Below are positions 1-11,776 of a stretch of 64,000 nt of DNA, one piece after another (the stretch's first letter is position 1; each line of letters opens with the position of its first letter). The notes beneath the pieces were generated by a model. It did no database searches. It saw only the letters and a list, made by a program, of their open reading frames with translations, and was not told the DNA's origin. A program made the translations under genes and the position numbers. Source of the DNA: Akebia trifoliata (taxonomy: Eukaryota > Streptophyta > Magnoliopsida > Ranunculales > Lardizabalaceae); the NCBI GenBank assembly GCA_017979445.1, contig CM030717.1, positions 26,229,132 to 26,293,131 on the forward strand, written 5' to 3'.

Positions 1-342
1 TTCGATAAAATTACGAAAATGCCCCTCATAAAGTTCATGACCATTTCACACAAAAAATTTCATAAATGACACAAACTAATATTTCCATTGAATTCCTTAC
101 GAAAAATCGATTCTAAAACATCCTAGAACATTAAAAACCGACTTAAAACGTGAAAAGTCCTCTCCGGGGGTAAAACGGTAATTTCACAATTTTCATAATT
201 AAAAATTTCGAAATTAATAAATAAAATATTAAATAATTAAAGTGAAACATTGATGAAATTAATTTAAAATTTTAAATTAAAAAATCGATCAATCGGACTT
301 TCAAGTAAAATTGTTGAGGGTTCGTGAGATATTTCTTTAAGG
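1..342 (+). repeat. Truncated LTR fragment of family C
   Basis: This stretch aligns nearly base for base with about 14945-15290, inside the family C solo LTR at 14570-16257. The match runs from the window edge to about base 342 (shared end: TTCGTGAGATATTTCTTTA) and then stops abruptly. It is therefore an LTR piece whose left part lies outside the window and whose right part is lost. It carries no coding capacity. Confidence 0.85.
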
Positions 343-374
343 ACCCCTCCATTTGGGGCGCTTTCACATGCACT

Positions 375-697
375 AAGACCCTGCTTGGTAGGTCCAAATC
401 ATTTGCAAATGCAAATAATTTTTTCCAAATTGTTTTTACTAGTGCTTGGTTACACAATGTAAATAATTTGCTTGGATCACCTAAAGTCTTAAGAAATTTG
501 AGCAAATGATTTGCGGCATAAAAAGTACCTCAAATCATTTGCAAAATCACGATAAAAGTTTTTATTGCAAAGATAGATCAATCAATCACAAAAAGTGATT
601 TGCAAAAGATTTCTCAATTGTTACTTAGCAATAGTAAATCATTTATTGCAAACCATTTACAAATGCAAATGATTTGTAGTATACCAAACATGACCTA
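375..697. mobile_element. MITE-like element with imperfect terminal inverted repeats
   Basis: The left end (375-390, ending CTGCTTGGTA) and the reverse complement of the right end (682-697, TACCAAACATGACC) agree at about 11 of 16 positions. Just inside both ends lie copies of CAAATCATTTGCAAATGCAAAT-like sequence in inverted orientation, so most of the element can fold back. About 320 bp, no ORF and TIRs of the GTTTGGTA type fit a non-autonomous DNA transposon (PIF/Harbinger or hAT type). The target duplication is degenerate (TAA versus TAG/CTA), so the superfamily is not assigned. Confidence 0.5.
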
Positions 698-1827
698 GAT
701 GTATGGGATATTTATTGGGCAGATGCCATCTTTCCTTTTTTGGTTCTCTTAGTGATGTTAATCAAAAATCTTAAATGACTCATAGGAACTACATTATCAC
801 AAGAGACGATATCATTTGTGGGATGGTTGGTTGATGCGCATACTATCATGTACCATGAGTTGTTTGGGATATAAAGAGGGTTTTCTATGATAGCTAATCT
901 GAAAAACAAAGGCTGCTATTAAGTACATAAATTATAAGATTTATGGGCATGACTTGTTTGGGATACCTAGAGGGTTTTTTTTATGCTCTTTGATCTTTAA
1001 ATTTGAGAAAGATGGAAAGTTTGGAGAATACGAGCATAAGACGAGATTTGTATAGATATCGACAAAACAACCCTCTTCAAAATTGTAAATTTTGGAAAAG
1101 ATTTTTTTAATTTTTCAGTAACTTTTTTGTACTTAATTAATATTATTTTAATACCATGATCCTCAAATGTCAAAATATGTCATTTGATGATTTTTTTACA
1201 TATGGAAATCTGATTTTTAAGAATATTGTAATTGAAAGTCATTAAACAAACATCAATTTCAGGCATCTATACAAATTTTAGTACAATTTATGTAACAAAC
1301 AACTTTCTCATGTTCATAGCTTCCCAAACTCTAGGGCCCTGTTTAGATACCAGAAGCAAAAGTACTCTGCCAAAGAACAAGAGCTGGAGTACTCTATAAA
1401 GGAGCTGGAGAAGTACTTTTGTGCTAAAATGGCATTGGGGATCAACTTTGTTACGTATTAGTAAATGTACTTCTGTGTTGAAAATGTGTTTGGGAACTAT
1501 ACTGGCTTCTACTAACTTCTAAGAAAAAGACTAAAATATCCATGTATTCTACATGTTACTATTTTTTATCTTTTAGCATCATTATATGTCTTCAAATTAT
1601 ACTATTTTTGACATTTTAACAATAAATATTATATAATGTATATTAAACATAAGTATACTCAAAATTTCAAAAAATAAATTGACAGCACCTCCCCTAAAAA
1701 TTTGATATTTTCACCTATCACCTATTGAATCACCATATACATTAAAAATATGTCTCATATATACCAAATTTTGATATATAACCATTTAAAAAAAAAATCT
1801 TATACATGCAATTTACATATATCTATT
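698..1827. other. AT-rich stretch without a recognisable gene
   Basis: I find no credible coding region here. There is a diverged direct repeat of roughly 45 bp (near 850-897 and 945-990, both containing TTGTTTGGGATA followed by AGAGGGTTTT). A GGGCCCTGTTTAGATACC motif at about 1335 resembles a transposon terminus, but no matching right end was found. Confidence 0.6.
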
Positions 1828-2237
1828 TAAGAAGGGGGCGGTTCAACGTACATATGTAAAACCAATGGTTTTTAAAAATATGGGTTATAGGTTTTGGATT
1901 GAGCTAATTTTTTGCAAGAATGTTCATTATGATAAGAAGATCATCCTCACAAAAAATCAGCTCAATCTGAAACTTCTAAATCAATCAAAAGTGATTTACA
2001 AATTATTGGCAAAAATTGATAAAAAATCGACGGTCCACATTCTAAATCACTTTTAATGGGGTTAAAAGTTTCAGATTGGACTGATTTTTTTTTCAGGTGA
2101 TTTTCCCATCATAGAGATCATTCTTACAAAAATCCAGCTCAATCCCAAACTTCTAACCCATATTTTGAAAATTTATTAATGTTATATTGTTTTTACATAT
2201 GTTTTTTCATATGTCCATTGATCCGTTCCCATCTAAG
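1828..2237. mobile_element. Foldback (long inverted repeat) MITE
   Basis: The whole ~410 bp forms one long imperfect hairpin. The left arm from 1828 matches the reverse complement of the right arm ending at 2237. Matched landmarks are ACATATGTAAAA (1850 versus the complement near 2205), AATATGGGTTA (about 1878 versus 2160), GGATTGAGCT (about 1897 versus 2138), AATCTGAAACTT and AAAAGTGATTT. A short unpaired loop lies near 2000-2025. No protein-coding frame is convincing. The structure fits a Mutator-type or other foldback MITE. Confidence 0.75.
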
Positions 2238-3127
2238 AAATAACATCATAACTAACACAATTATTAAAATTAAAATTATCATGAACTACATATATTTCAT
2301 CCTATTAATACATAAAAAAAAATAAATCTTTGTTCTTTTGTTGTTCATTTTCTTCACATGATTATCAGTTCCGTCACATCATCTTCATCAGCCTATAAAA
2401 TCCCTCTGTATGATTTTAGAATTAAAAATAAATAAATTTCATCAGACTATAATAAAAATAAATATATTGTAAAGAAAATATGGCAAGTTTATATTTGTCT
2501 TATTTTCAATTATTACATTCCAAGACGAACACTTCCAAAATTTTCTGCCTTTGTTTTTTTTTTTTTTTTGTTCTAACATTAATAATAACCAACTCTCAAT
2601 TACATAAACAATAAAATGTCATAAAAACTACAATCAAAGATTTCAAATGCATGAAAAATCAAAATAGATAAATTTAAAACATCTTAGATGAATAACAAGT
2701 CAAATGTTTATAATATTTAAATTAAAGTATTGAATTTAAGATAAGTTATCCTTATACATTAATATCATACCAATCATATGTGTCTTTTATAGTTTCTACT
2801 ATGACTTCTCTCTTTTGTTTTATAGTCATATTTGCTTGACAATGTAAATACACAAATGGATTTCTTTAATCTAAAGATGTGGATCATTCTTCTACAAAAT
2901 TACCTTAATCACTAATTAGGGTTAGTGATAGGTTTCAACAATATATTTGAGTCATTTGCTTGTCTTTCTCAACCAGTCATGACATATGTAAAAAATATGT
3001 TGAAAGAGCATATAGCCAACACATTCTGTGTTATACCATTTTGACTTAAGAAACAAACTCAATCTGTTACAGGAACTCGTGCTCTTATATGTGTACTATT
3101 TATTACTCCCACACATTCTTTCATATT
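2238..3127. other. AT-rich intergenic DNA, nothing recognised
   Basis: No coding frame, RNA gene or clear repeat is visible. The only notable feature is a T-run near 2550-2570. This DNA borders the insertion site of the solo LTR that follows. Confidence 0.6.
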
Positions 3128-3132
3128 GAAAT

Positions 3133-6103
3133 TGTGGTGCCCCCGAAATACTAATACAAAATTTCATGTCAAATCTCAAGGTACTAGGTGGCGTCTTGAA
3201 ATTTCGGCATGGTTTCCTATGTTTTTGTTAGTATTTCAAGGCAATTAAACACCTGATAAACCATACATATGATATCTTGCATATATATACAAAAATAAAA
3301 TAATAGCAGAAACCTATATATATTTAACAACGTAAGGTAGATAAGAGTGAAAAAAATAAATAATATATAGGATTCTATTGAAACTCTTCACTCTAACAAA
3401 AGTTCTAACATTCAACCCAAAATCTATAATACCATCTGGACGAACTAATGTTACTAGGGGGTATAGCCTCAGTACTCACCAGGTAATGAGCTCTGGTCGT
3501 ATATTTGACTAACCAGGTGATCCTTACTTGCTAACACTACTCTATACTGACCTCGTCAAATGCAAAACTTGAAACTAAAGAAATTGATAAGGAAAGAGTG
3601 AGTAACAATGGTTATCCAGTAGGAAGAAAATAATTTCTACTAGTAACTTCATCCTAACATGAATAAGTAAGCATTTTGAATCATTGCAATACATGCAAAG
3701 TTGTATAAAATAAACTACGATTAACTAGTACATATAGTTAAGGATGAGCAATTAAACATTTTAAAACTCACATTAATCAATTAATAATACTCACTATAAC
3801 ATTTATTTTTGTACAAATATAATTGACACAATTGAAACAGTAAATATGTTTTTCATTTCATAATTCAAAATAAGACAACAAATACATAATACACAATAGT
3901 GGAGTAGTGGAATTAGAGAGTTAGGATTCTACGACTGGATCGCTCTAAGTTAGGACATGATGTTCCAATAATAAAGTATTAGTTCCTGATTTTATGATTG
4001 GTCGATGTATTACCACATTTGTAGGACCATTTATCCAGCTCAAGTTAGTCGTTTAACGTGACCATAAGCAATAGGTCTCTTTTCGATATGTTTGAACGTT
4101 CGACTACTCTAAATTGTTAGTGATTATTGACTAATCATCTTCAACTATGCCTATCAAGCGTGCATGTGATTTCTAGTATACATCCCCATTCATATATGAC
4201 CACCTTTAAAATACAGGTTTATTGAAAAGATAAAAAAAAATAAACTCAGATTCTAGTTGTGACTCCACTCTTATATGCATCCCATACCACGTATAAGTTT
4301 GGTTGTCCCTATTGTACATCCTAGGATAATATGATAAACTATCCATTCAAGCACTCACAAGCTTTTTAATAGTTCACAAAATAATTATATATACATATTA
4401 TTTCTTTTATTTGAAAATAAATCAAAATTAATATTACAGAGTTAAGAGTGAATATCCAATTTTTTACCATGCAATAATGGTCGAATTGCCTAAAATAAAT
4501 AATAGTACACAACGCATAATCGTAAATAAACATGCAAGTCACCTTGTAACAATAGAAAGTAAATTAACCCTGGATATCTATTCATCAACCTACACATAGT
4601 ATCACAATGTAAAATACGAACATCACTTCTTAGGTATGATATGACATTTTACCATTTCATTTCCTATTTCGGTATTTGACTTTTTCAATTTTTCAAACAT
4701 AAAATTCTTTTTTCAATAATTATCAATTAATATTAATATATTGATTATTAAATCTTTTTTAAAAATTTAAAATTCATTTTTATCATTTAAATCGAAAGAT
4801 TACAAACATTGGATCAAAACGGGGTCCGAGCAGTGCACAGGATAAAATTGGCAGAAATAATTTGGTAAAATATCCCACCCACGTATAATTTATAATAACA
4901 TACAATTAAACACATCAAACATGAAGGCCTTGGCATAAATTTGAAATAACGAAAATAATTCTATGTTTTTTAAACACATCACAAATTTTTTTTTTAAATC
5001 ATAAATACAATTTTCATAATTTTCGGTTTGTAGTAAGAATTATAAGTCCCTACCAATCTCTAGATGTTAGAATTGAAGAACATGCTTAGAAATTGATGTG
5101 ACTGGTGCAGAAATCTAGAAAATTCAAAACTTGATATGAATGATTTTTGAATCGGACCCGGTAGTTTCGAAGATCTCGACGGCGGCATCCTCTTTTCTTT
5201 CTGTGGTGGAGGACGGTTTGGGCTATAAGTCAATGAAATCAAAGGTTGAAGGGTCGAAACTCTCGTGTGTGATACTGCTATTTTCGATAAAATATAGAGA
5301 AAGAGAAGAGAAGAATAAAAAGAAATGGGCGGGATTTATAGAGTTTGACGTTGTGGACGTTTTTCCCTTTTTCCTTCAAATGTTGACGGAGACTCGATCA
5401 TAATAAATCTTGAGTTTAAAGTTGGTTGAAACCAACGATTTTTAAAAAGTCTCTAGTTGGTTTTGACGAGTTTAGGAGACAATGAATAGTAATCTTAAAT
5501 TAAAAATTCTTTATATAAAGTTTGTGGGACGAAATTGATCTTTTTAAAGTTGTTTCATTTAACGATAACTTGACTATCTGGACTCCAAAACTAATGAGTG
5601 GATATTCCTATTTCTATAATTTTTCGTTGCGAATCAAATAGTGAAATAAGATTTTACAAATTCTTGCTCTAACAAAAATTTACTTTTTTAGTCCAATCTG
5701 ACTTGAAAATCAAAGTTGTTTCCTTTTTTTTTACAATAATTCGACTTTTCAAGGTCCAAAAATGACGAGTAAATACTTCATTTTCTATAATTTTTTATTG
5801 TAGACCCAATGGTATGATCAAATTCTAAAAATTCTTACTTTAGTAAAAATTAATTTTGTTTAACCTAGTCTAATATAAAAATCGAAGATTTTGCAATTTT
5901 TTTGTTTGGACTCGCATTTAAGTATGCCTATAGGCTAGAGTATGTTTTTCAATCATTTGGAGTCCATTGGTGAAGTCAGATTTCGTTAAAAATGATTAGA
6001 AAAGTTTTCAAAAGTTTTACCCTAAGTCCCACTTTTAGAATTTTTTTAAAATTCTACTATATATTTTTTCTCGAGATACAAATAAAAAACTTGGGGTATT
6101 GCA
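3133..6103 (-). mobile_element. Solo LTR of family D
   Basis: The LTR is bounded on the plus strand by TGTGGTGCCC and GGGGTATTGCA. It is flanked by perfect 5-bp target duplications GAAAT (3128-3132 and 6104-6108). It aligns along its length with the LTRs at 54081-57293 and 60535-63549. In its native (minus) orientation it begins TGCAATACC and ends CCACA. No interior remains, so it is a recombination-derived solo LTR. The short open frames near 5060-5400 are not conserved as protein. Confidence 0.93.
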
Positions 6104-6180
6104 GAAATAATAATAAATTAGACAATTCATGAATTAAAAAAATATTGGTGTTAATAACAAAAAAAAAAATGTGATAAGAT

Positions 6181-6668
6181 ACATTACAAAATGTAACATT
6201 TTAGGCGATTTTAAACTACCAACAAATTCATGAAAATCGCCTTCAATATATATAAGGGTAGTTTAGTCAAACACCCACTATAGTGGTGTCGTTGATTATT
6301 TTTAGTGGCCATGTAACGACAGTTTCAAAATCGCCTCTAATAAAAGTAATTTAAAGGTGGTTTTAAAATCGTCTCTAATTAATATATTTTAAAACGATTT
6401 TTATATTTTTAGAGATGGTTGAAAACTGCCTCTAATTAATGTATTTTAAGGGTGCTTTTTAGTATTAACGGTAGTTATTTAAAAGACCATTGTTATATTT
6501 TTAGAGGTGCTTTAAAACCGCCTTGAATTATTTTTTTTAAATGAAAGATATATACTATATCCGACACTTTAAAATCACCCCTAATCTCTACTTTTTTTTT
6601 TAAATAAATCTCATTTTAAATGGTTCAAAATCGCTCTCTACTATTGTCAATTTTGTTATTAAATTTTT
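6181..6668. mobile_element. Degenerate CACTA-like subterminal repeat region
   Basis: The segment starts CATTACAAAATGT, close to the CACTACAAGAAAA ends of plant CACTA elements. It then carries five to six imperfect 60-70 bp units containing AAAATCGCCTCTAATTAA or its variants, resembling the GGCGGTTTTAAAACCGCCTCTAA subterminal motifs of CACTA transposons. No transposase and no intact opposite terminus are present. Assignment rests on motif resemblance only. Confidence 0.45.
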
Positions 6669-7505
6669 CATTTCAAAATAAAACATGTACGTATATAAAG
6701 AAAAAGAGTTGTTATTAGCACCCCACATTTTACTTATCACAATTCAATTAATTATCACACCATAATTAGAATAAAACAAAACATTCACATTAAAAAACAT
6801 TACCATACTTTGTTCAAACAATTTCACTCGCTAATTTAAAATAACCACATTGTCAATCAAACGAACTTATGAGTTTTCACAGTAAAACGAGTTTGGCTTG
6901 AGAATTTTTGGAAGTACATTGACAGCTCTTTCATGGTCACAACAAGAGAGAGGCGAAGATCAGGGAAAACAGGAATAACAGGGTCATTATACAAAAGGGG
7001 CAGAACAATTATTTAGTCCAACAAATCCTTAACCTTGAAAATGTGGATCTATCAACCAGAAAAGAAAGATGCCTCAAATACAAAATTCCTCATGATAAAT
7101 GAAAAGTAACTAGTCATATAATTGATTTAAAATAATAAAGGAAAAACTTTTTACCTTGAATACATTGATAAGCCGGTTGATTTTCACCCTCTTATAAAGC
7201 AACTCACCATCTTTCTTAGAAGATGTTGCTAAAACAACAAGTACTAGCAAAACGCGAAGAAAAACATGACGATCTGGAAAGAGAAGGGTTAAATCGATTG
7301 GTGGCAAGCAAAGATAGTTTTAAAATCATGCAAAGAAAAGTATTGCTCATCTTTGAAGATAAATTACAACAATTTGTGTTAGCAAGTTCAACGAGTACAA
7401 AATGGAATATCTACGATTTTCTAAATTTAATTTTAGCAAAATGAATGTCTTCTAAAATTGCAAGTATGTTAAACTTAATATGCATCTTGTAGTTGAACAT
7501 CATTC
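6669..7505. other. Host-type DNA with no assignable gene
   Basis: I see no gene I can support. A short minus-strand open stretch around 6880-7010 has protein-like composition but is isolated, has no clear splice sites and matches no family I know. Confidence 0.5.
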
Positions 7506-7900
7506 TGACAGTATAAACAAGTGTATCTCACATCTTCTTTTGCACTTTAAAGTTGTGGGACCAAAAATAAAAAAGAGACTTTAAAAATCGTACTTTAAAA
7601 AATTTTGACAGTATAAATGGGTATATCTTACATCTTCTTTTGCACCTTAAAGTCGTGAGACCAAAAGCCAAAAAGAGTGTGTAAAGCAAAAAAAAAAAAA
7701 AGTGAAAAGATAACAAATCCAAAGATACTATAAAGATCGTACTTTAAAAAATTCTGACAGTATAAATGGGTATATCTACATCTTCTTTTGCACTTTAAAG
7801 TTGTGAGACCAAAAGACAAAAAGAGTGTAAAGCAAAAAAAAAAAAAAAAATTGAAAAGAATAACAAATGCAAAGAGATTATATGTACTTCAAAAAATTCG
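7506..7900. repeat. Three-copy local tandem duplication
   Basis: Three units begin with TGACAGTATAAA at 7506, 7607 and 7756. Each continues ATCTTCTTTTGCACYTTAAAG, then a GTGRGACCAAAA motif, an A-run, and a segment ending CGTACTTYAAAAAATTY. The first unit is about 101 bp because it lacks the A-run block; the second is about 149 bp. The third diverges near 7880-7900. Translated frames here are only repeats of this DNA. Confidence 0.85.
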
Positions 7901-8585
7901 GCAACTTTTTCAACTAACTGTAGTTACTCAAAGGTATTTTGATTTCCATGCCAAGTGAAAATTGAAGACCAAGATTGCAAAAGAAAAAATAATTCGTAAA
8001 AAGAACGAAGATACAATAAGCACACACCATATCAAAGGAGTACAAAGGCTGCAATGATGTCAATTCCACTAGCAATATTCCTACCTATTTAGCTAATAAT
8101 GTCATAGTCCAATATTTATCGCCACATTCTCATCGACAATGACAGCATAGACATCCCTTTCAACCTTGGTTATTTTAACTTGGATCACACATCAAATAAT
8201 AAGAGTTTAATCATATAATGGCTATAAAACAAGAAGACATGGTTTTTCCCATAGAAATCATAAGTAGATCATTGTTTCGATTTCAAAAGGAAGAGATTCC
8301 TTTGGATGACTGTTAACAGTTTGACTAACATTTCTTGTACTGCTAAAAGATAGCACTTTCAGTCAAAAGATGATAATTAAACTTGGAATGAGATATCTCA
8401 CATCCAACAATGATGTAATTTCACAACTGCCAAATTGTTATCAATCCAAATCTATCTCAAGTTCAGTAATATAACCTTCTATGGGGCAGGTCATAATGCA
8501 CCCCATCTAAAACCCCACCTTTTTGAAATGGTGAGGTTATTTTTGACCTGGTAAGAATGTTCATTGTGGGCTAATAACATGGTAT
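7901..8585. other. Host DNA to the left of element A
   Basis: No recognisable gene. This sequence was contiguous with 33779-34238 before element A inserted. It may therefore be intronic or flanking DNA of the TMEM214-like locus whose exon is at 53022-53200, but no exon could be identified here. Confidence 0.45.
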
Positions 8586-9813
8586 GGCATTGTAGACACC
8601 TCGATTTGAACGGGCCCTCACTCAAAAGGGCCCAAAAATAGCAATGCTCCAATAAAGAATTGGCAAAAGGGCCTCGATGGCCCGAATCATCGGAACATGA
8701 CATTTTTGCCAAAATCAAAGCCTCTAATACCTCTCAATGGATTAGTAGGTCCACCAAAGGGATCCGGCAAGTTCATACCTACCCCGCTCCATTCAAAATA
8801 CTGATTTTCCAACAAAATAGGCCAACGGGCCTCTAACGCCCAAAACGCTAAAAATGGCAATTGGATTGAATCGAATCCCCTAAGACCACCCAGTGGTCCA
8901 AGGGACTCACCAAGAGGGTTGTGACCCATCCTACACGTGCTCGACCTCACCGCACCTCTTTTATGGTCAAGAAAAAATCGAACGATCGATGAAACTCTCC
9001 AACGGGCCTAAAAGGCCCAATTCGCCAACACGTGACATTTTCGATCAAATCGATGATTGCAAAAATCTAAAAAAAAAAAAAAATTAAAAAAATTAAAAAA
9101 ATTAAAAGCGTGAGACTTGGGATACCTACCCTCCATCTATCGCCTACCACTCCGCCTCGAAATTCAAAATAACCCACAACCCTCCTAAACCCAAGCCCAA
9201 CACTTAAAAGCCCATAAACCTATCCAATTCATTATCCAACCCACTACCTTAACCCATTATCCATTATTCACATCAACCAATCATAATCTTCACATCAAAA
9301 GATGACACATGTCATCACCATCCTTCACCTCCCTCATCTCATCACCCATCCCCATAACCATTCTCTAAAAAAATCAACCAAGCACATCACCATCCCTCCA
9401 AAATCAACTCAACCCATACCCCAATCCATCTCCATTCCCTAACATCATCAACCACCCACGTCACCACCCATATCTCTTACATATCAACCCATCACTTTTC
9501 CTTAAAACACTCCAACATAATCCCATCAACCCATACTTCCCTCATCATCAATTAACTAACCCACTTCCCTCTCTCTAATCAAACAACCCCCATCAACCAA
9601 TCAACCAATCTCATCACCTCACCCCCTCATCATGATTGCCACATGGCATCATCTCCTTTCTCCTCCCAAAAATCAACTTAACAACCTCTTACACAACCCA
9701 TTCTCCTAAATCTACACACCTCACCTCACCTCATCAACCAACCTAACACTCATTCTCTAAACCACCCCCACTCCACCACCAACCATCACTCATGTCAACC
9801 CATCAAACACTCT

Positions 9814-9850
9814 ACCCAAATGGATTTGGGTAGGATCCAACCCATTTGGA
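9814..9850 (+). promoter_or_regulatory. Conserved inverted repeat upstream of LTR TATA box (element A 5' LTR)
   Basis: ACCCAAATGG and CCATTTGG arms flank TTTGGGTAGGATCCAACCC, giving a near-palindrome of about 37 bp. It lies some 145 bp upstream of the TATA box. The equivalent positions in the other LTRs are 32864-32900, 35609-35645 and 52120-52156, although the B copies have a degraded centre. A protein-binding or cruciform role is inferred only from position and symmetry. Confidence 0.45.
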
Positions 9851-9993
9851 TCTAAACCTCACCCCTTTTCACTCATTACACATTTACCCTCCATTTTACC
9901 TTAAATTTCACACCTTTCACTTCCAAATCCTATGCCATTACCCCTCCTCTCACATTTTAACCCCATTATGCCCCCAAACTTTCTCTCAACTCC

Positions 9994-10001
9994 TATAAAT
10001 A
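9994..10001 (+). promoter_or_regulatory. LTR TATA box, element A 5' LTR
   Basis: TATAAATA followed by CCCTCTTCC. The same box lies at 33043-33050 (A 3' LTR), 35789-35796 and 52300-52307 (B LTRs), always about 700 bp before the LTR end. It is the expected core promoter for the genomic RNA. Confidence 0.7.
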
Positions 10002-10714
10002 CCCTCTTCCTTCCTTCCAAAAGGGGGTTACAAAAACTATCATCAAATTATACCAGGTCTCCCTAAGAAAAACCTACTCTTTCTACTCATCTTCACTAAT
10101 CTCTCATAACACACTCTAAAAAGGGAAAGATTCACTCTCAACTCATTCAGGATCTAAGAAGCATAGAAGAAAAAGAAGAAGAAGTGGGGAAACAAGAGTG
10201 ACCTTGGAGCTTCAAGGTGGGTTTAAAAACACCCCCCCCCTATCTCTAACTTTTTCTTCCTCCCTCTTCTATCTTCCCCCTCCCATTCATTTTATTTTAA
10301 AATTTAAAATGGTTGGACCCTAAGGCACATGTTCCATTAGGATCATCTCTTTCAATGAGATGATCCTATGATCAAGCCGAAAGCAACCCCTATCTAGGGT
10401 ACAAATGCACCCATACGGCATTCTATTTTTATTTTTATTTTTTAAAAACAAAATGACCGAGTTCTTTGAGGTTACCGCCACGTGGCGGGGAGAAAGGGGT
10501 GCCTAATACCTTCCCTTTTCTCCAATCGAGCCACTTACCCAAATCTCACGGTTGACCACCCCTTGTCCATTGTGAGTCACTAAAAAGCCAAAATGCCATG
10601 TTTTCGAAAATGTACCTCGGGTGACCATTCACACCCACTTCCGACTTGAATGGTGGCGACTCTAATATTTAATAGTCATGGCCGTCGTAATGACGAAAAC
10701 CACGTAGCTATAGC

Positions 10715-10732
10715 TGGCGACTCCACTGGGGA
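10715..10732 (+). other. Primer binding site, element A
   Basis: TGGCGACTCCACTGGGGA starts two bases after the 5' LTR end. It has the form of the complement of a plant tRNA-Arg 3' end ending in CCA, the primer described for Ogre elements. The same 18 bases occur at the same place in element B. Confidence 0.9.
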
Positions 10733-11479
10733 ACAAGGTTCTACCCTCGTGACAACTCGACTATTTCCAAAAAAATCAAAATAAATTTTTTTTTTTATTT
10801 TTATTTGGTTTACTAACATTGTTTGTTTGTTGTTTGTGTCTTATTTTCTTACTTTTATTTTCAAGCTTACAAGTCCAAATTGTAATATTTATTTACTTAT
10901 GTTGTTTTTGTTACATGTTTGTAAGGGGGTCGATGAAAAGAAATGAAGAAAAAAATGGCACGTGCACACGTGAGCATAGCCCACTTCTTAGCCACCCCAC
11001 CCTCAATATACTTAGCCCCGATGCTTAGTAGTTCCACGGCTTGAGATCGTTATTTCAAGGGTCGGGAATGAACACATCAAACCCGATCACCAATCAATGA
11101 CGTGTGTACTTCGGTATGCATCGAGGTTTGAAGATCGGGTAGCCGACAAGCCACCCATTAAACTCATGCATATGCCCGGCTAGATGAGCTAAGACACAAA
11201 TTTTGATGTTATATCGACCCCCAAGCAATGTTGTAATCATACAAGTTGTGGTCGGGCCTTGAAGCCCAAGTTGTAAGCCCAAAAGTGGCAATTAGATCGT
11301 AGGTTTGCTTCACTCTCCATTCATATCCCCTTTGGTAAAGGGGAGGGAATGCTTGTTGCATCATGTTCAAAAAAAAAGAAAAAAAAACAGAGAATAAAAT
11401 ACTCAAAAACAGTGAGGGAACATTGAAAACAGGGGCAAAGAAACAGTTCTGTGAAAAGTCCAGAAGCTGGATTTCATTC
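10733..11479 (+). other. Element A leader, first non-coding part
   Basis: No convincing ORF is seen. Several blocks are strongly conserved in element B at 36524-37249, for example GGCTTGAGATCGTTATTTCAA and the stretch around 11060-11170. The conservation between copies reflects common descent; a packaging or dimerisation role is possible but unproven. Confidence 0.6.
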
Positions 11480-11619
11480 TAGTCCGTGTCCATGGTACGG
11501 ATGGACCAAAATGTGCTTCATCCGTGCTGATGACACGGTTGAAACATTAAATGTCTCATCCGTGTTCAAGACACGGATAATGGAATGTAGATCAAATCCG
11601 TGCCATTGACACGGACCAG
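11480..11619 (+). repeat. 38-bp-period hairpin array, element A leader (4 units)
   Basis: Four short palindromes of the form TCCGTG, a 6-9 base centre, then CACGGA have TCCG at 11483, 11521, 11559 and 11597, an exact 38-bp period. The array opens with (C)TAGTCCGTG and closes with CACGGACCAG, so its outer ends are also inverted repeats. Related arrays lie at 25699-25877, 30992-31172 and 37250-37467. The function is unknown. Confidence 0.8.
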
Positions 11620-11776
11620 AGTGAACTCGACCCCCCCTGAATGAACTCGACAGTCCATTTTTAAAGACCCTCATTGTCAAGTTTTGAAAGCGTCCAAGTG
11701 GGAAGATCATAAATTTTGAAAAAATAACTAAAAAAAAAACAATTTCATAAATCGGATCCCCACTCGTATTCATTTA

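Larger units (their letters stand above)
8591..10712 (+). repeat. Element A 5' LTR
   Basis: The LTR begins TGTAGACACC and ends GTAGCTATA, where the 3' LTR keeps CTACA. It is 2122 bp. The U3 part (about 9130-10000) is almost free of G on the plus strand. A TATA box (9994-10001) and a conserved inverted repeat (9814-9850) precede the presumed transcription start. A donor-like CAAG|GTGGGT lies at 10213-10222. Confidence 0.95.

Noticed and set aside
1331..1540. Possible transposon starting GGGCCCTGTTTAGATACC
   Set aside because: No matching inverted right terminus or target duplication could be found; only a short GCTTCT/AGAAGC pairing is present.
6880..7010. Minus-strand open stretch with protein-like composition (NDPVIPVFPDLRLSLVV)
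   Set aside because: Too short, no supporting splice sites or neighbours, and no family recognised.
11480..11619. Regularly spaced palindromes looking like a CRISPR array
   Set aside because: The genome is a plant nucleus. The repeats are about 20 bp and imperfect, there is no cas gene, and the array belongs to a retrotransposon leader with sister arrays in the same and a related element.
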